Source: Chondromyces crocatus
Lineage (GTDB): Bacteria; Myxococcota_A; Polyangia; Polyangiales; Polyangiaceae
Reading direction: 5' to 3'
NCBI RefSeq assembly: GCF_001189295.1
Contig: NZ_CP012159.1
Coordinates: forward strand, 7,146,525 to 7,210,524
DNA length: 64,000 bases
The notes beneath the pieces were generated by a model, which was given only the letters and a program-made list of their open reading frames with translations, was not told the DNA's origin and did no database searches. Both the position numbers and the translations under genes were made by a program. Shown one piece after another: positions 25,504 to 34,426 of this stretch. Numbering within the stretch: the first letter of the stretch is position 1; every line of letters begins with the position of its first letter.

Positions 25504-25538
25504 GGAACGCCGACCGAGCTATCCTCCAGCGAGCCGAC

Positions 25539-26234
25539 ATGTCCACGAAAGAGATGCGACCCGTTCGCGGAACGATGCAGCACGCACGCCTCCCCCTCGT
25601 GCTGCTGGGCGTGCTCACGGCGGTCTGCGTGGCGACCGCGATCCGCCCCGCCGCCGGGCACCTCAACTGGCTGCTCGAGGTCGGTCCGGGGCTGCTCGGC
25701 ATCGCGGTCCTCCTCGCCGTCTACAAGCGCTTTCCGATGTCACGCCTCGTGTACGTGTGCGTGTTCCTCCACGTGCTGATCCTCGTCTACGGCGGTTACT
25801 ACACCTATGCCGAGACGCCGCTCGGCAACTGGGCGAAGGAGGCCTTCGGCTTCAGCCGCAACCACTACGACCGGGTGGGCCACGTCGCGCTCGGGTTCTT
25901 CCCTGCCCTGATCATCCGCGAGGTGCTCCTGCGGCGGACGCCGCTCCAGCGGGGTGGCTGGTTGTCGTTCATCGTGGTCAGCATCGCGCTGGCGATCGGC
26001 GCGTTCTGGGAGCTGCTGGAGTGGTGGACGACGCTCGTCGTCGCTGGCGATGTCGGGGAAGCCTTCCTCGGATCGCAAGGGGATGTCTGGGATGCGCAGT
26101 GGGACATGTTCCTCGCCCTGGTCGGCGCGATCGTCTCGCTGCTCACGCTGGGCGGCGCGCACGATCGCTCGATGGCGGCGCTGTTCTCCGGGAGCCCTAC
26201 GTCTCCCCCGCCTCACCCCGAAGCCGCACCGTGA
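25539..26234 (+). CDS. YjdF/DUF2238 family inner-membrane protein
   Basis: A 231-residue protein with about five to six hydrophobic helices. Signature residues of the DUF2238 family are present: NHYDRVGH (about 108-115), RE after ALII, AFWELLEWW (about 150-158) and LGSQGDVWDAQWDMFLALVGA (about 177-197). The conserved Asp, His and Glu in or near helices suggest a transport or catalytic role, but the family has no assigned function. The gene lies downstream of the 21-bp tandem repeat. Its last 38 bp overlap the 3' end of the convergent GreB-like gene. Confidence 0.82.
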   Translation: MSTKEMRPVRGTMQHARLPLVLLGVLTAVCVATAIRPAAGHLNWLLEVGPGLLGIAVLLAVYKRFPMSRLVYVCVFLHVLILVYGGYYTYAETPLGNWAKEAFGFSRNHYDRVGHVALGFFPALIIREVLLRRTPLQRGGWLSFIVVSIALAIGAFWELLEWWTTLVVAGDVGEAFLGSQGDVWDAQWDMFLALVGAIVSLLTLGGAHDRSMAALFSGSPTSPPPHPEAAP

Positions 26235-26778
26235 GGGGCTCGTCGGCGCGCACCTCCGTCTCGTCGGCACGCGCCTCCGTGACGTAGCGCACGCGAAGCA
26301 CCTCCAGCTCCTCCTCGCCGCGAGGAGACTTCACCGTGACCACATCTCCCACCTCGGCGCCGAGCAGAGCGCGCGCGATGGGAGATTGCCAGCTCACATC
26401 ACCACGAGACGGCGCCGCCTCGTCCACCCCCACGAGCCGGTAGTTGCGCTCTCGTTCCTCGTCGTCACGCACCGTCACCGTGGCCCCGAAGAGCGCGCGC
26501 TCCGTGGGCTGCCGTGCGGGATCGATCACCTCCAGCGCCTCGATCCTGCGCGCGAGGAAGGCGATGCGTCGGTCGAGGTCGCGCAGGGCTCTGGCGTCAC
26601 CACCGGCAACGATCGCCGGCCGCTCGAGCCGCGTCACCCGCTCGAGCTCGTCACGCAGGCGTGCCGCACCTTCGGGTGTCATGTAGTTCTTCACGCCTGG
26701 CGGTAGCTCTGCACCGAGCGGCCGCACCGGTACGTCGTCGAGATCGTCGTCCGATTCGCGGGTGAATGCCTTGCTCAT
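26197..26778 (-). CDS. GreA/GreB-like transcription elongation factor
   Basis: A 193-residue protein. Residues about 25-95 form a coiled coil (YMTPEGAARLRDELERVTRLERP, then IAFLARRIEALEVI), which in Gre factors enters the secondary channel of RNA polymerase. Residues about 98-165 form the FKBP-like domain, including VDEAAPSRGDVSWQSPIARALLGAEVGD. The acidic pair at the coiled-coil tip normally carries Asp-Glu; here the tip reads GGDARAL, so cleavage activity is uncertain. The C-terminus has a 25-residue Ala/Glu-rich extension. It overlaps the convergent YjdF-like gene by 38 bp. Confidence 0.75.
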   Translation of the reverse strand: MSKAFTRESDDDLDDVPVRPLGAELPPGVKNYMTPEGAARLRDELERVTRLERPAIVAGGDARALRDLDRRIAFLARRIEALEVIDPARQPTERALFGATVTVRDDEERERNYRLVGVDEAAPSRGDVSWQSPIARALLGAEVGDVVTVKSPRGEEELEVLRVRYVTEARADETEVRADEPLTVRLRGEAGET

Positions 26779-27051
26779 CGCGATCCGAGGAGAATGTAGT
26801 GCAGCAGGATCGGTGGTGTCATGCCGCACCTCGAACCCAGCGCACGCAAGCGGTCGAGGACGCACACGGCACCACGCGCGCGTGCAGGTCGCCTCGTCGA
26901 CGACGCGTCTGTAGGGCTGCACGCGCGGGTTCAGGGTGACCATGACAGGTGAGACCTGACGGTGCGCGCCTCTTGTCACCTCTGCCGCGTCTCGGTAGGT
27001 GTGAGCAGACTCGAAGCCGAAGAGCCTGGAGAAGGAGGCGCATCGAGCATC

Positions 27052-28341
27052 ATGGATCACGCGGAGGGAGACACTGCAGAGCTGATCGCGCAGCTCCGCG
27101 CCGAGAACGAAGCGCTGCGCACTCAGCTCAGGCGAGCTGATGCGCCGCCGGCATCGAGCCCGGATCCGAGACAGGTCCGGACCGCGATTCCCCTGAAGTC
27201 CGCCGAGATTCGCTACGACGTGCAGGGGCGCCTGACCGAGTGGTCACGGGAGTCCGAGCGCTTGCTCGGCTGGCGACGTGACGAGGTCGTGGGGCGGTTC
27301 TTCTGGGAGGTGATCACCCCGGAGGAGGTCCCGCCCGAGATCGTGCAGCTGACCCTCCAGTTCACGCTGACGGGTCAGCTCGTGACCGCCCGCGCCCCGA
27401 GCAGGACCCGCTCCGGCGAGCGCCTCGACTGCACCTGGACCAACACCGTCTTCCGCGACGCGGAGGGCACCCCCGTGGAGGTGAGCGTCGAGGTGTTGCC
27501 CGTCGGCGAGGACAGCCCAGCCGTCCTCTTGCGGCGGAGCCAGGCGTTCGTGCTCGCTCTGCTGAACAACTCGCCGAGCGTGATCTACGTGAAGGATACG
27601 CCAGGCCGTTACCTCCTCGTGAACCAGCGCTTTCTCGACCTGTTCCACTTCACCGAGGAGCAGGTGCTCGGGAAGACGGATGCCGAGCTGTTCCCGCACG
27701 CCATCGCGACGGCGTTCCGAGAGGCCGACGAGGCCTCGCTCGCACGCGGTGAGCCCCTGCAACTGGAGGAGCTCGCGCCAGCGATGGACGGGGACAGGAT
27801 CTTCTTCTCCTCGAAGTTCCCTCTGCGCGACGGAGCGGGGCGCGTGCTCGGGATCTGCGGGATCAGCACCGACATCACCAAGACCAAGCGCGCCGACGAG
27901 GCGCGGGAGGCGATGCAGGAGCAGATGATCCAGGGCCAGCGCGCGGCGCTCCGCGAGCTGTCGTCACCGCTCATGCCCATCGCCGAGGGCGTGCTGGCCA
28001 TGCCCCTGGTCGGCACCATCGACAGCTTGCGAGCGCGGGAGATCCTGGAGACCTTGCTCGACGGCATCGCGCGCGAGCGCGCCCGCACGGCGATCGTCGA
28101 CATCACGGGGGTCAAGGTGATGGACACCCTGGTCGCCAACGCGCTGGTCGGGGTCGCGCGTGCTGCACGACTGCTCGGCGCCGAGGTGCTGCTCACGGGC
28201 ATGAGCCCGGCGGTGGCGCAGACGCTGGTGGCGCTCCAGCTCGATCTCACCGATCTCACCACGCTGAGCACGCTCCAGAGCGGCATCGCACACGCGCTCC
28301 GGCACCTCCGTCGCGACGGGAGCGACAGCCTGCGACGCTGA
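27052..28341 (+). CDS. PAS-PAS-STAS (RsbR-like) regulator
   Basis: A 429-residue protein: an N-terminal coiled coil (ELIAQLRAENEALRTQL, about 10-26), a first PAS domain (about 50-165; WSRESERLLGWRRDEVVGRFF), a second PAS domain (about 170-285; YLLVNQRFLDLFHFTEEQ and GICGISTDITKTKRADEA), a helix, and a STAS domain (about 305-415; TAIVDITGVKVMDTLVANAL). The STAS part is clearly a paralogue of the 19525-20505 protein (shared SPLMPIAEGVLAMPLVGTID region). It is probably a signalling input to an RsbRST-like module, with no kinase visible next to it. GAAGGAGG lies about 14 nt upstream of the ATG at 27052, so the start is slightly uncertain. Confidence 0.8.
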   Translation: MDHAEGDTAELIAQLRAENEALRTQLRRADAPPASSPDPRQVRTAIPLKSAEIRYDVQGRLTEWSRESERLLGWRRDEVVGRFFWEVITPEEVPPEIVQLTLQFTLTGQLVTARAPSRTRSGERLDCTWTNTVFRDAEGTPVEVSVEVLPVGEDSPAVLLRRSQAFVLALLNNSPSVIYVKDTPGRYLLVNQRFLDLFHFTEEQVLGKTDAELFPHAIATAFREADEASLARGEPLQLEELAPAMDGDRIFFSSKFPLRDGAGRVLGICGISTDITKTKRADEAREAMQEQMIQGQRAALRELSSPLMPIAEGVLAMPLVGTIDSLRAREILETLLDGIARERARTAIVDITGVKVMDTLVANALVGVARAARLLGAEVLLTGMSPAVAQTLVALQLDLTDLTTLSTLQSGIAHALRHLRRDGSDSLRR

Positions 28342-28429
28342 GAAGCACCACGGGATCCGGGCATCACGCGTCGGGTTCTCCAGCAGGAAATCGAAGACAG
28401 CCAGCACATTCACGGGCATTCTCCCGACG

Positions 28430-29860
28430 GTGGCGAACCCTTCGCGAGATACCGCGCTCCACGCTTTGCCGGGGCTGCGGCCCCTGCCCCTCCTCGGCGG
28501 AAGACCTCACCTCGTTCGATTCCTCCGCGACCCGTTGACGACCGTGAGGGCGCTGCACCATGAGTACGGCGACGTGGCCGTCCTCTGCGCCGAGAAGCCC
28601 GCCATGGTCTGCTTGTTCGGCGGGCAGAACAACCGGCAGGTGCTCACGGACGCGAAGCTGTTCGTCAACTACAGCAAGTCGCTCGTCGAGACGGCACCAG
28701 ACAGCCCGCTGACGCGCCTCACGACCTCGTTGCCCTCGCTCAATGGCGAGATGCACAAGAGGCGCCGGCGCTTGATGATGCCAGCGTTCTCGAAGGGTCG
28801 CGTCGAGGCGTACCGGGATCAGATGGTCGAGGTGACCGAGCGCTACCTCGCGCGCAGGCCCAGCGGCCAGATCGTGGACATCGCCTCGGAGATGACCGAG
28901 CTGACGATGTGCATCGCGCTGCAGTGCTTGTTCGGGCTGGACGTCTCGAACGAGGCCGAGGATCTGGGGCGCCTGGGGCTCCAGTTCCTCGAAGGGCTGA
29001 CCTCTCTCGGCGTGATGGCGCTGCCGTTCGAGATCCCCGGGCTGCCGTACCGCCGCTTCATGCAGCGCTGCGCGCAGCTCGAGGCGCGGATCTCCGCGCT
29101 GATCCAGCGGAAGCGGAGCAGCGGCGAGGAGACCCAGGACCTGCTCTCCATCCTCCTCCGGACGCACGACGAGGACGGTGGCGCGTTGACCGATGCCGAG
29201 CTGCTCAGCGAGTCCACCGGGCTCTTCATCGCAGGCCACGACACGACCGCGAACACGCTGAGCTGGACGCTCTTTCTGCTCTCTCAGCACCCCGAGATCT
29301 ATGCCGCCCTCGTCGACCAGCTCACCTCGGTGCTGGGCGGTGAAGCCCCCACCGTCGAGCAGCTCTCGCAGCTCCCGCTGCTGGACGCGGTGATCAAGGA
29401 GAGCATGCGCCTGCTGCCGGCGGCGCCGCTGCTCTTTCTACGGAACTCCTCGGAGAAGGCCAAGCTCGACGGCTGCACCCTGCCGCCCGACACGACGGTC
29501 ATCCTGAGCCCGATCATCTCCCACCACGCGCCCGAGATCTTCCCGGAGCCCAGGCGGTTCCGACCGGATCGCTGGAGCACGTTGCGGCCGTCGCCGTACG
29601 ACTACCTGCCCTTCGGTGCAGGCCCTCGGACGTGCATCGGGGCGAGCTTTGCGGCGCTGGAGCTGCGGATCGCGCTGGCGATCCTCTTGCAGCGTCGTCG
29701 CTTCACGCTCTCTCCGGATGCCGTGGTGTCGCACCACATGCGAAGCATCCTCATGGGCCCTCGGAAGGGGCTGCGGATGGTCTGGACTCGACAAGATGGG
29801 CACTTCGCGCGGCCTGGCGGCGTGCGAGGGACGATCCACGATCTCGTCGACTTGAGCTGA
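28430..29860 (+). CDS. Cytochrome P450
   Basis: A 476-residue bacterial P450 with the usual motifs: AGHDTTA in the I helix (about 269-275), ESMR in the K helix (about 323-326) and the heme loop FGAGPRTCIG with Cys402. The sequence resembles class CYP102/CYP4-like fatty-acid or steroid hydroxylases more than soluble polyketide P450s, but I cannot name a subfamily. No ferredoxin gene is adjacent. It lies next to the polyketide region and could hydroxylate the product, or it may be unrelated. The start is taken as GTG 28430; the exact start is uncertain. Its 3' end is 87 bp from the convergent radical SAM gene. Confidence 0.9.
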   Translation: MANPSRDTALHALPGLRPLPLLGGRPHLVRFLRDPLTTVRALHHEYGDVAVLCAEKPAMVCLFGGQNNRQVLTDAKLFVNYSKSLVETAPDSPLTRLTTSLPSLNGEMHKRRRRLMMPAFSKGRVEAYRDQMVEVTERYLARRPSGQIVDIASEMTELTMCIALQCLFGLDVSNEAEDLGRLGLQFLEGLTSLGVMALPFEIPGLPYRRFMQRCAQLEARISALIQRKRSSGEETQDLLSILLRTHDEDGGALTDAELLSESTGLFIAGHDTTANTLSWTLFLLSQHPEIYAALVDQLTSVLGGEAPTVEQLSQLPLLDAVIKESMRLLPAAPLLFLRNSSEKAKLDGCTLPPDTTVILSPIISHHAPEIFPEPRRFRPDRWSTLRPSPYDYLPFGAGPRTCIGASFAALELRIALAILLQRRRFTLSPDAVVSHHMRSILMGPRKGLRMVWTRQDGHFARPGGVRGTIHDLVDLS

Positions 29861-29947
29861 GATGCGCGGACGGGGGACGCTGTACCAGCAGCGTCCAGCG
29901 AGGCGCGCTCCCGCACCAGTGGAGCGCGTCCTCACGGGGCGGCGACG

Positions 29948-32050
29948 TTACGTGGCGGCGTCGTTCTCGGCCGGATCGGATGCACCGGGCGTCACCGGCT
30001 CGCCGTTCGGCCCGCGCCTGGAGAGGGCGGAGGCAGGGACGAACGCTTTGCGCGCAGCAGCGACCTGGCGGCGTCGGTGCTCGACGCCGAGGCTCTCGTC
30101 GCGCAGGTCGGCGGCCAGGGAGTCGAGCTCGGACTCCTTGAGGTTCACCGTGCCGAGCGTGGGGTACACGCCGGTCTTGAGCGCCTCCCGGGCGAGCTGA
30201 GGGTTCCGCGTGTCCCGGAGCACGGAGAGCCCCATCAGGCCACGGGTGAGCGGCCCAGGGCCGGTCTTCCCTTCGTTCGTCCACTCGCGCGTGAGCCGCT
30301 GGACGACCAGGCGCTGCGCCCGCGCGGCCATGCGCTCGGCCCTGGAGCGCCAGACGGGGATCGCTTCTCGCCTGGCCAGGATCTGCTCCTTGAGGCGCGC
30401 GAGTTCGGCGTCGTTGGGCTTGGTCCCTTCCAGGTCGCGCTCCAGGAAGATGGCCACGCCGCGCTCGAGGGCCTTCATCCACCGGAAGACCTCGTAGCGA
30501 TGGGGCGAGAAGAAGAAATACTCCTCCCAGTACCCCGGGAAGGTCCCTGGCATCAGCAGGTACGCCGGCGCGTGAGGGATGCGGCTGACCTCCATCACGG
30601 TCTGCAAGACCTCGGCCAGCGCGCGCTGCGGCGGGAAGCGGGCGTTGTCGTAGGCCATCCAGTGATCGACGCCCTGCATCTCGGGGCGCTGGCTGACCGT
30701 GGCGAGATCGAAGAGGACGAGCGGCTGCGCCAGGTACAGGAGCGCGACGGGCCGATCCTCGTGGCCGTCGTTCAGCGTCTTGATGAGTGTTCGCGTCGCC
30801 TGGATGGACGCATCGTCCTCCCCGGGGAAGCCATGAATGAAGGCGAACGTCGCGTTCAGGCCGTGCTTGGCGAGCGCCGCAACGGCGGGGCGGACCTGCT
30901 TGACGTTCGTCCCCTTCTTCATCTCGGTCAGGACGCGCTGGTCACCGCTCTCCTGACCGATGAACATGTGCTGGACGCCGGCCAGCTTCATCAGCTCGGC
31001 GCTCCGCTCGTTGATGTCGGAGACACGCGCGAAGCACCACAAAGGCGCCTTGGAGCCTCCGCGCTCGATGAGCTTCTGCAGCACCTCCTCCCAGCGCTTG
31101 TGGGGGAAGGTCGCCGTGGAGTCGGTGATCCGCACCGAGCCACGCGGCGAGACGCCTGCCGCCAGGATGGCCTCCGCGGCGCGATCCGTGGTCATGACGG
31201 CCGGGGTCTGGATGGTCCGGTAATCACAGAACTCACAGCTGAAGACACACCCTCGCTGCGTCTCCACCCAGGTGGCGACCGGCGTCGCGATGGGATCGAT
31301 CGGGGGCTCGACCCGCGTGCTCAGACTCCAGTCGACGATGGGCAGCTCATTCATGTCGAGCTGCTCGACAGAGCCCGTGTGGTGCGTCCCGCCGTCGGGT
31401 CGGCGGATGTAAAGGCCGGGGATCTCTTCGAGGCTGCGCTGCCCCTTGAGCGCCTGGACGATGGCCGGGAGACGCTGTTCGCCTTCGCCGACGCAGAAGA
31501 TGTCGGCGTCGAGCGCGAGGAACTTCTTCACGTTCACCGCATAGTAGTAGCCGCCCATGATGATCTTCGTGGACGGCAGGACCTCGCGGATGACGTGGCA
31601 GAGGGCGCGCAGCCACGGCTCGCAGACGATGAACGTGGTGCAGATGGCGATGGCCGTCGGGTTGTTCGCGCGCGCCTGTTCGAAGCGCTTCCTCCAGTAG
31701 TGGAGTTCCTGCATTCCGGGATCGACGACCTCCCAGCGCAGGCCCGCTCGTTCCAGGTGGGTGGCGAGCGTGATCGACGCCAGGGTGCGACGCGGGGGCT
31801 GCGCCGCGCGGCTGGCCAGGAAGTCCGCAGCCTTCGTCCCGATGACGGGAGGCCACATCTCACCGCCGAAGTGCGGTCGCTGCGAGGGTTTGTAGAGTTC
31901 GAGCGCGGCGCCCACGTACTCTTCGAACTCGTGGAAGGCCTGCGTGAGGGGCATGTGCAGACGCCCGCCCGACGTCTGACGAACGACCGAATCTGCGAAG
32001 TGCGCAATGGGCGGCTCGACCGGCACGATTACGAGAATATCCGTCGCCAT
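29948..32050 (-). CDS. cndI: B12-dependent radical SAM methyltransferase-like (CndI-like)
   Basis: A 700-residue protein. The N-terminal ~210 residues are compatible with a cobalamin-binding domain (IIMGGYYYAV, DIFCVGEGEQ motifs). A radical SAM core follows with CVFSCEFC (CxxxCxxC, near residue 267), HGFPGED and IGQES. The C-terminal third is a helical extension of unknown role. From memory, the chondrochloren cluster contains CndI, a radical SAM enzyme proposed to methylate a methoxy group to an ethoxy group, and this gene sits beside a CndH-like halogenase as expected. The ATG at 32050 has GGGAGAGG 6 nt upstream. It is transcribed with the halogenase gene (62-bp gap). The symbol is by context and recall. 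Confidence 0.8.
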   Translation of the reverse strand: MATDILVIVPVEPPIAHFADSVVRQTSGGRLHMPLTQAFHEFEEYVGAALELYKPSQRPHFGGEMWPPVIGTKAADFLASRAAQPPRRTLASITLATHLERAGLRWEVVDPGMQELHYWRKRFEQARANNPTAIAICTTFIVCEPWLRALCHVIREVLPSTKIIMGGYYYAVNVKKFLALDADIFCVGEGEQRLPAIVQALKGQRSLEEIPGLYIRRPDGGTHHTGSVEQLDMNELPIVDWSLSTRVEPPIDPIATPVATWVETQRGCVFSCEFCDYRTIQTPAVMTTDRAAEAILAAGVSPRGSVRITDSTATFPHKRWEEVLQKLIERGGSKAPLWCFARVSDINERSAELMKLAGVQHMFIGQESGDQRVLTEMKKGTNVKQVRPAVAALAKHGLNATFAFIHGFPGEDDASIQATRTLIKTLNDGHEDRPVALLYLAQPLVLFDLATVSQRPEMQGVDHWMAYDNARFPPQRALAEVLQTVMEVSRIPHAPAYLLMPGTFPGYWEEYFFFSPHRYEVFRWMKALERGVAIFLERDLEGTKPNDAELARLKEQILARREAIPVWRSRAERMAARAQRLVVQRLTREWTNEGKTGPGPLTRGLMGLSVLRDTRNPQLAREALKTGVYPTLGTVNLKESELDSLAADLRDESLGVEHRRRQVAAARKAFVPASALSRRGPNGEPVTPGASDPAENDAAT

Positions 32051-32112
32051 GAGTACCTCTCCCTGAACTGATCGAGAACGAGCATTCACTTCAGCGCCGG
32101 GCGCTCGGCGCG

Positions 32113-33651
32113 CTACCCGGCCGCGTCCTCACCGCTCTCCACGGCCCACGCGAGGCCATCGCGCGACGGGACGAGCCCACCCGACCAGAGCGGCGTCTCC
32201 GGGCCTCGGTCCTCGCCGAACATCGCGAGATGCTGCAGCTCGGTGATCTCCCGGGTGAAGCCCTGCATGAAATTCTCGGGTGCAAAGCCCGTCGATTCCG
32301 TGGCGTCGGTCGCCCCCTCCCCCACCATGAGGCCTCCCCCGTCCCCCTTCGCCATGCTGGTGACCAGGCCACCGAACCAGGCACCGAATCCCTCGCGCTC
32401 GGTGAAGAAGTCCTTGGCGACGCTCTGGAATACAGGCTCGTCGAGGTTGCTGCGCCCCGCGATGAGCCGCACGAACGCCTCATTGGCACGCTCCTCCGTG
32501 TTGATGATCTTGCGCGCTGACCAGAAGTACGAGTCCGTATCCTGGTTCATGTCATAGAACGCCACGAGGAACTGATAGAAGTTACCGTATTCGCGACGGT
32601 ATCGTCGCTCGAACTCCTCGAAGCACCGCTGTTCGCTCATCTCCCCGGCCAGGCAGGTATTGATCGCGCGCGCGACGAGCAAGGCGGAGTACGTGGCCAG
32701 GTGGACGCCCGACGAGAACACCGGGTCGACGAAGCACGCTGCGTCTCCCACGAGGGCCATGCCGTTCTTCCAGAAGCTGGTATTGCAATAGGAGTAATCC
32801 TTCCGAATACGGATCTCACCGTAATCTCCGGTCGTCACCCGCGTGGCCGGTGCAAGGTACTCTTTGATGATGGGGCAGCGGTCGATGTAGCGCAGGAGCG
32901 CGGCTTCATGCCCATCCTTGATGGCTTCCGCGGCCTCTCTGGACACGACCGCGCCGACGCTCGTCAGCGTGTCCGACAGCGGGATGTACCAGAACCAGCC
33001 ATCCTGGAACGCGGCGGAGAGAATGTTGCCTTGACGGGGCGCGGGCAAGCGCTTGCCGTTCTCGAAGTAGCCATAGAGCGCGACGTTCTGAAAGAACCTG
33101 GAGTAGACGCGCTCGCCGACGGCCTGAGATACCCGGGTCCGGTTGCCGGAGGCGTCGACGATGAACCGGGCGTGGGCCATGAGTTCCACGCCTTCGGTGT
33201 TCCGATAGCGGACCCCGACGGCCCTCTCGCCCTCGAAGAGGACGTCGATCACTTCATGGCGCTCCCGTACGTCGACGCCTTTGCGCTCGCTGTTCCTGAG
33301 GAGCATGTCGTCGAAGCGAGCCCGCTCGACCTGGTATGCGAAGCCATAAGGATCGTCAGGGTGACGGGTGAAGCCGAACGTCCAGGGCTCCGGCTCCTTT
33401 CCCCACCGGAATGTCCCGCCGCGCTTGATGGGGAAGCCGGCGCGCTTCATCTCATCGGTGAGGCCGAGCATCGCGCAGATGCCGTGCACCGTGGCCGGGA
33501 GCAGCGACTCGCCAATTTGATGGCGAGGGAATGCTTCCCGTTCGAGCAATAGAACGCGGTGTCCACGCATCGCGACGAACGACGCGAGCGTCGAGCCGCC
33601 AGGACCACCTCCGATGACGATCAGATCGAACACCTCAGGCCTCGTACTCAT
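32113..33651 (-). CDS. cndH: FAD-dependent halogenase, CndH-like
   Basis: A 512-residue flavoprotein: FAD-binding GGGPGGS (14-20), GDAACFVDP in the middle and WFWYIP (219-224), the WxWxIP motif of flavin-dependent halogenases. The Lys that guides hypohalous acid is probably K76 (PIKRGG). From memory the sequence closely matches CndH, the structurally studied chondrochloren halogenase of Chondromyces crocatus, which acts on a carrier-protein-bound substrate and represents a variant subgroup. It would chlorinate the aromatic ring of a tyrosine-derived unit, so an NRPS with a tyrosine module should exist outside the window. No flavin reductase is directly linked. It is divergent from the PKS genes. 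Confidence 0.9.
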   Translation of the reverse strand: MSTRPEVFDLIVIGGGPGGSTLASFVAMRGHRVLLLEREAFPRHQIGESLLPATVHGICAMLGLTDEMKRAGFPIKRGGTFRWGKEPEPWTFGFTRHPDDPYGFAYQVERARFDDMLLRNSERKGVDVRERHEVIDVLFEGERAVGVRYRNTEGVELMAHARFIVDASGNRTRVSQAVGERVYSRFFQNVALYGYFENGKRLPAPRQGNILSAAFQDGWFWYIPLSDTLTSVGAVVSREAAEAIKDGHEAALLRYIDRCPIIKEYLAPATRVTTGDYGEIRIRKDYSYCNTSFWKNGMALVGDAACFVDPVFSSGVHLATYSALLVARAINTCLAGEMSEQRCFEEFERRYRREYGNFYQFLVAFYDMNQDTDSYFWSARKIINTEERANEAFVRLIAGRSNLDEPVFQSVAKDFFTEREGFGAWFGGLVTSMAKGDGGGLMVGEGATDATESTGFAPENFMQGFTREITELQHLAMFGEDRGPETPLWSGGLVPSRDGLAWAVESGEDAAG

Positions 33652-34426
33652 TGTTCACACCCCGTACACGTGCCCAGACGGCAACCATCCATACCGGGCC
33701 GCGATCCATAGATCCACCAGCTTCTGACGCTCCGATACCGGAGTTCAGCGTAGGTACGAGACGCCTATCGACGCAGGTCCCCATCGCGTTCCAGCGTCTC
33801 TCTCGTCAGGGCATGGCCGCCCTTCACCGCCTGTCCCCGCTCGGCTCGGGCGAGGTCGGGTGATCTTAAATAAGAATGCCATCGTCAGAAACTGCAGCCG
33901 CGCTCCAGGACGCGGCGCGGGTTCATCATCAATGAGCATGCCAGGGCGCGCCGTCAGGTGCTCGGTCCTCCCAGGGTTCTGATCCGTGGAGGCGAGCGCG
34001 CTCGCGCGACGCCTCGGGCGCGTGCACGCGAGCCCCTGCGCGCCTCCAGCGTGTGGCTCACCTGTGCGAGTCGCGCCATCGTGGCACAAGCTGCGCTAGC
34101 TTGGCCCAGCGGTAGCGGAAGGACCGCCGAGAACCACGACGCCGCAGCGTGTCTCCGTCAGGCCCAGGTCTTGCGAACAGGTGAGCACCGGGGCTCATCC
34201 TTAATAAGGAGGCGCGTCCTCTTCAGCAGGTCACACACACTCCGGCGCACATGGGAGATCCACGCAGGTCGTGCCAGCGGGCTCCCCCAGCCGCAGGTGA
34301 CGGCGAGTCTCGGACATGCGCCGCAATGTCTCTGGTACCTGCGCTCTTGACCCCAATTTGTCCGCTGTGCTCAATTGCAGCAAACTCATCACGAATGCTC
34401 GGGGAACCTGCGCCCCCAAGGCCGAC
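33652..34426. promoter_or_regulatory. Divergent intergenic region of the polyketide cluster
   Basis: The 775 bp between the halogenase/radical SAM operon and the PKS operon contain no convincing gene. Two AT-rich islands stand out in this GC-rich DNA: GATCTTAAATAAG (33863-33875) and CCTTAATAAGG (34199-34209), the latter a perfect inverted repeat around one base. A CAAGCT-N5-AGCTTG inverted repeat lies at 34087-34103. Both cluster arms should be controlled from here. No regulatory gene lies nearby, so the regulator must be encoded elsewhere. Confidence 0.6.
34082..34097 (+). promoter_or_regulatory. Possible sigma-54 promoter
   Basis: TGGCAC at 34082-34087 and GC at 34095-34096 give the GG-N10-GC spacing of the -24/-12 elements, about 330 bp before the PKS start. 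The TT before the -12 GC is missing. Sigma-54 promoters are common in myxobacteria, but in GC-rich DNA this match could be chance. Confidence 0.25.

Noticed and set aside
27964-28419. Minus-strand frame beginning MPVNVLAVFDF upstream of the P450
   Set aside because: Only the first ~25 residues look protein-like and the rest is antisense to the STAS domain.
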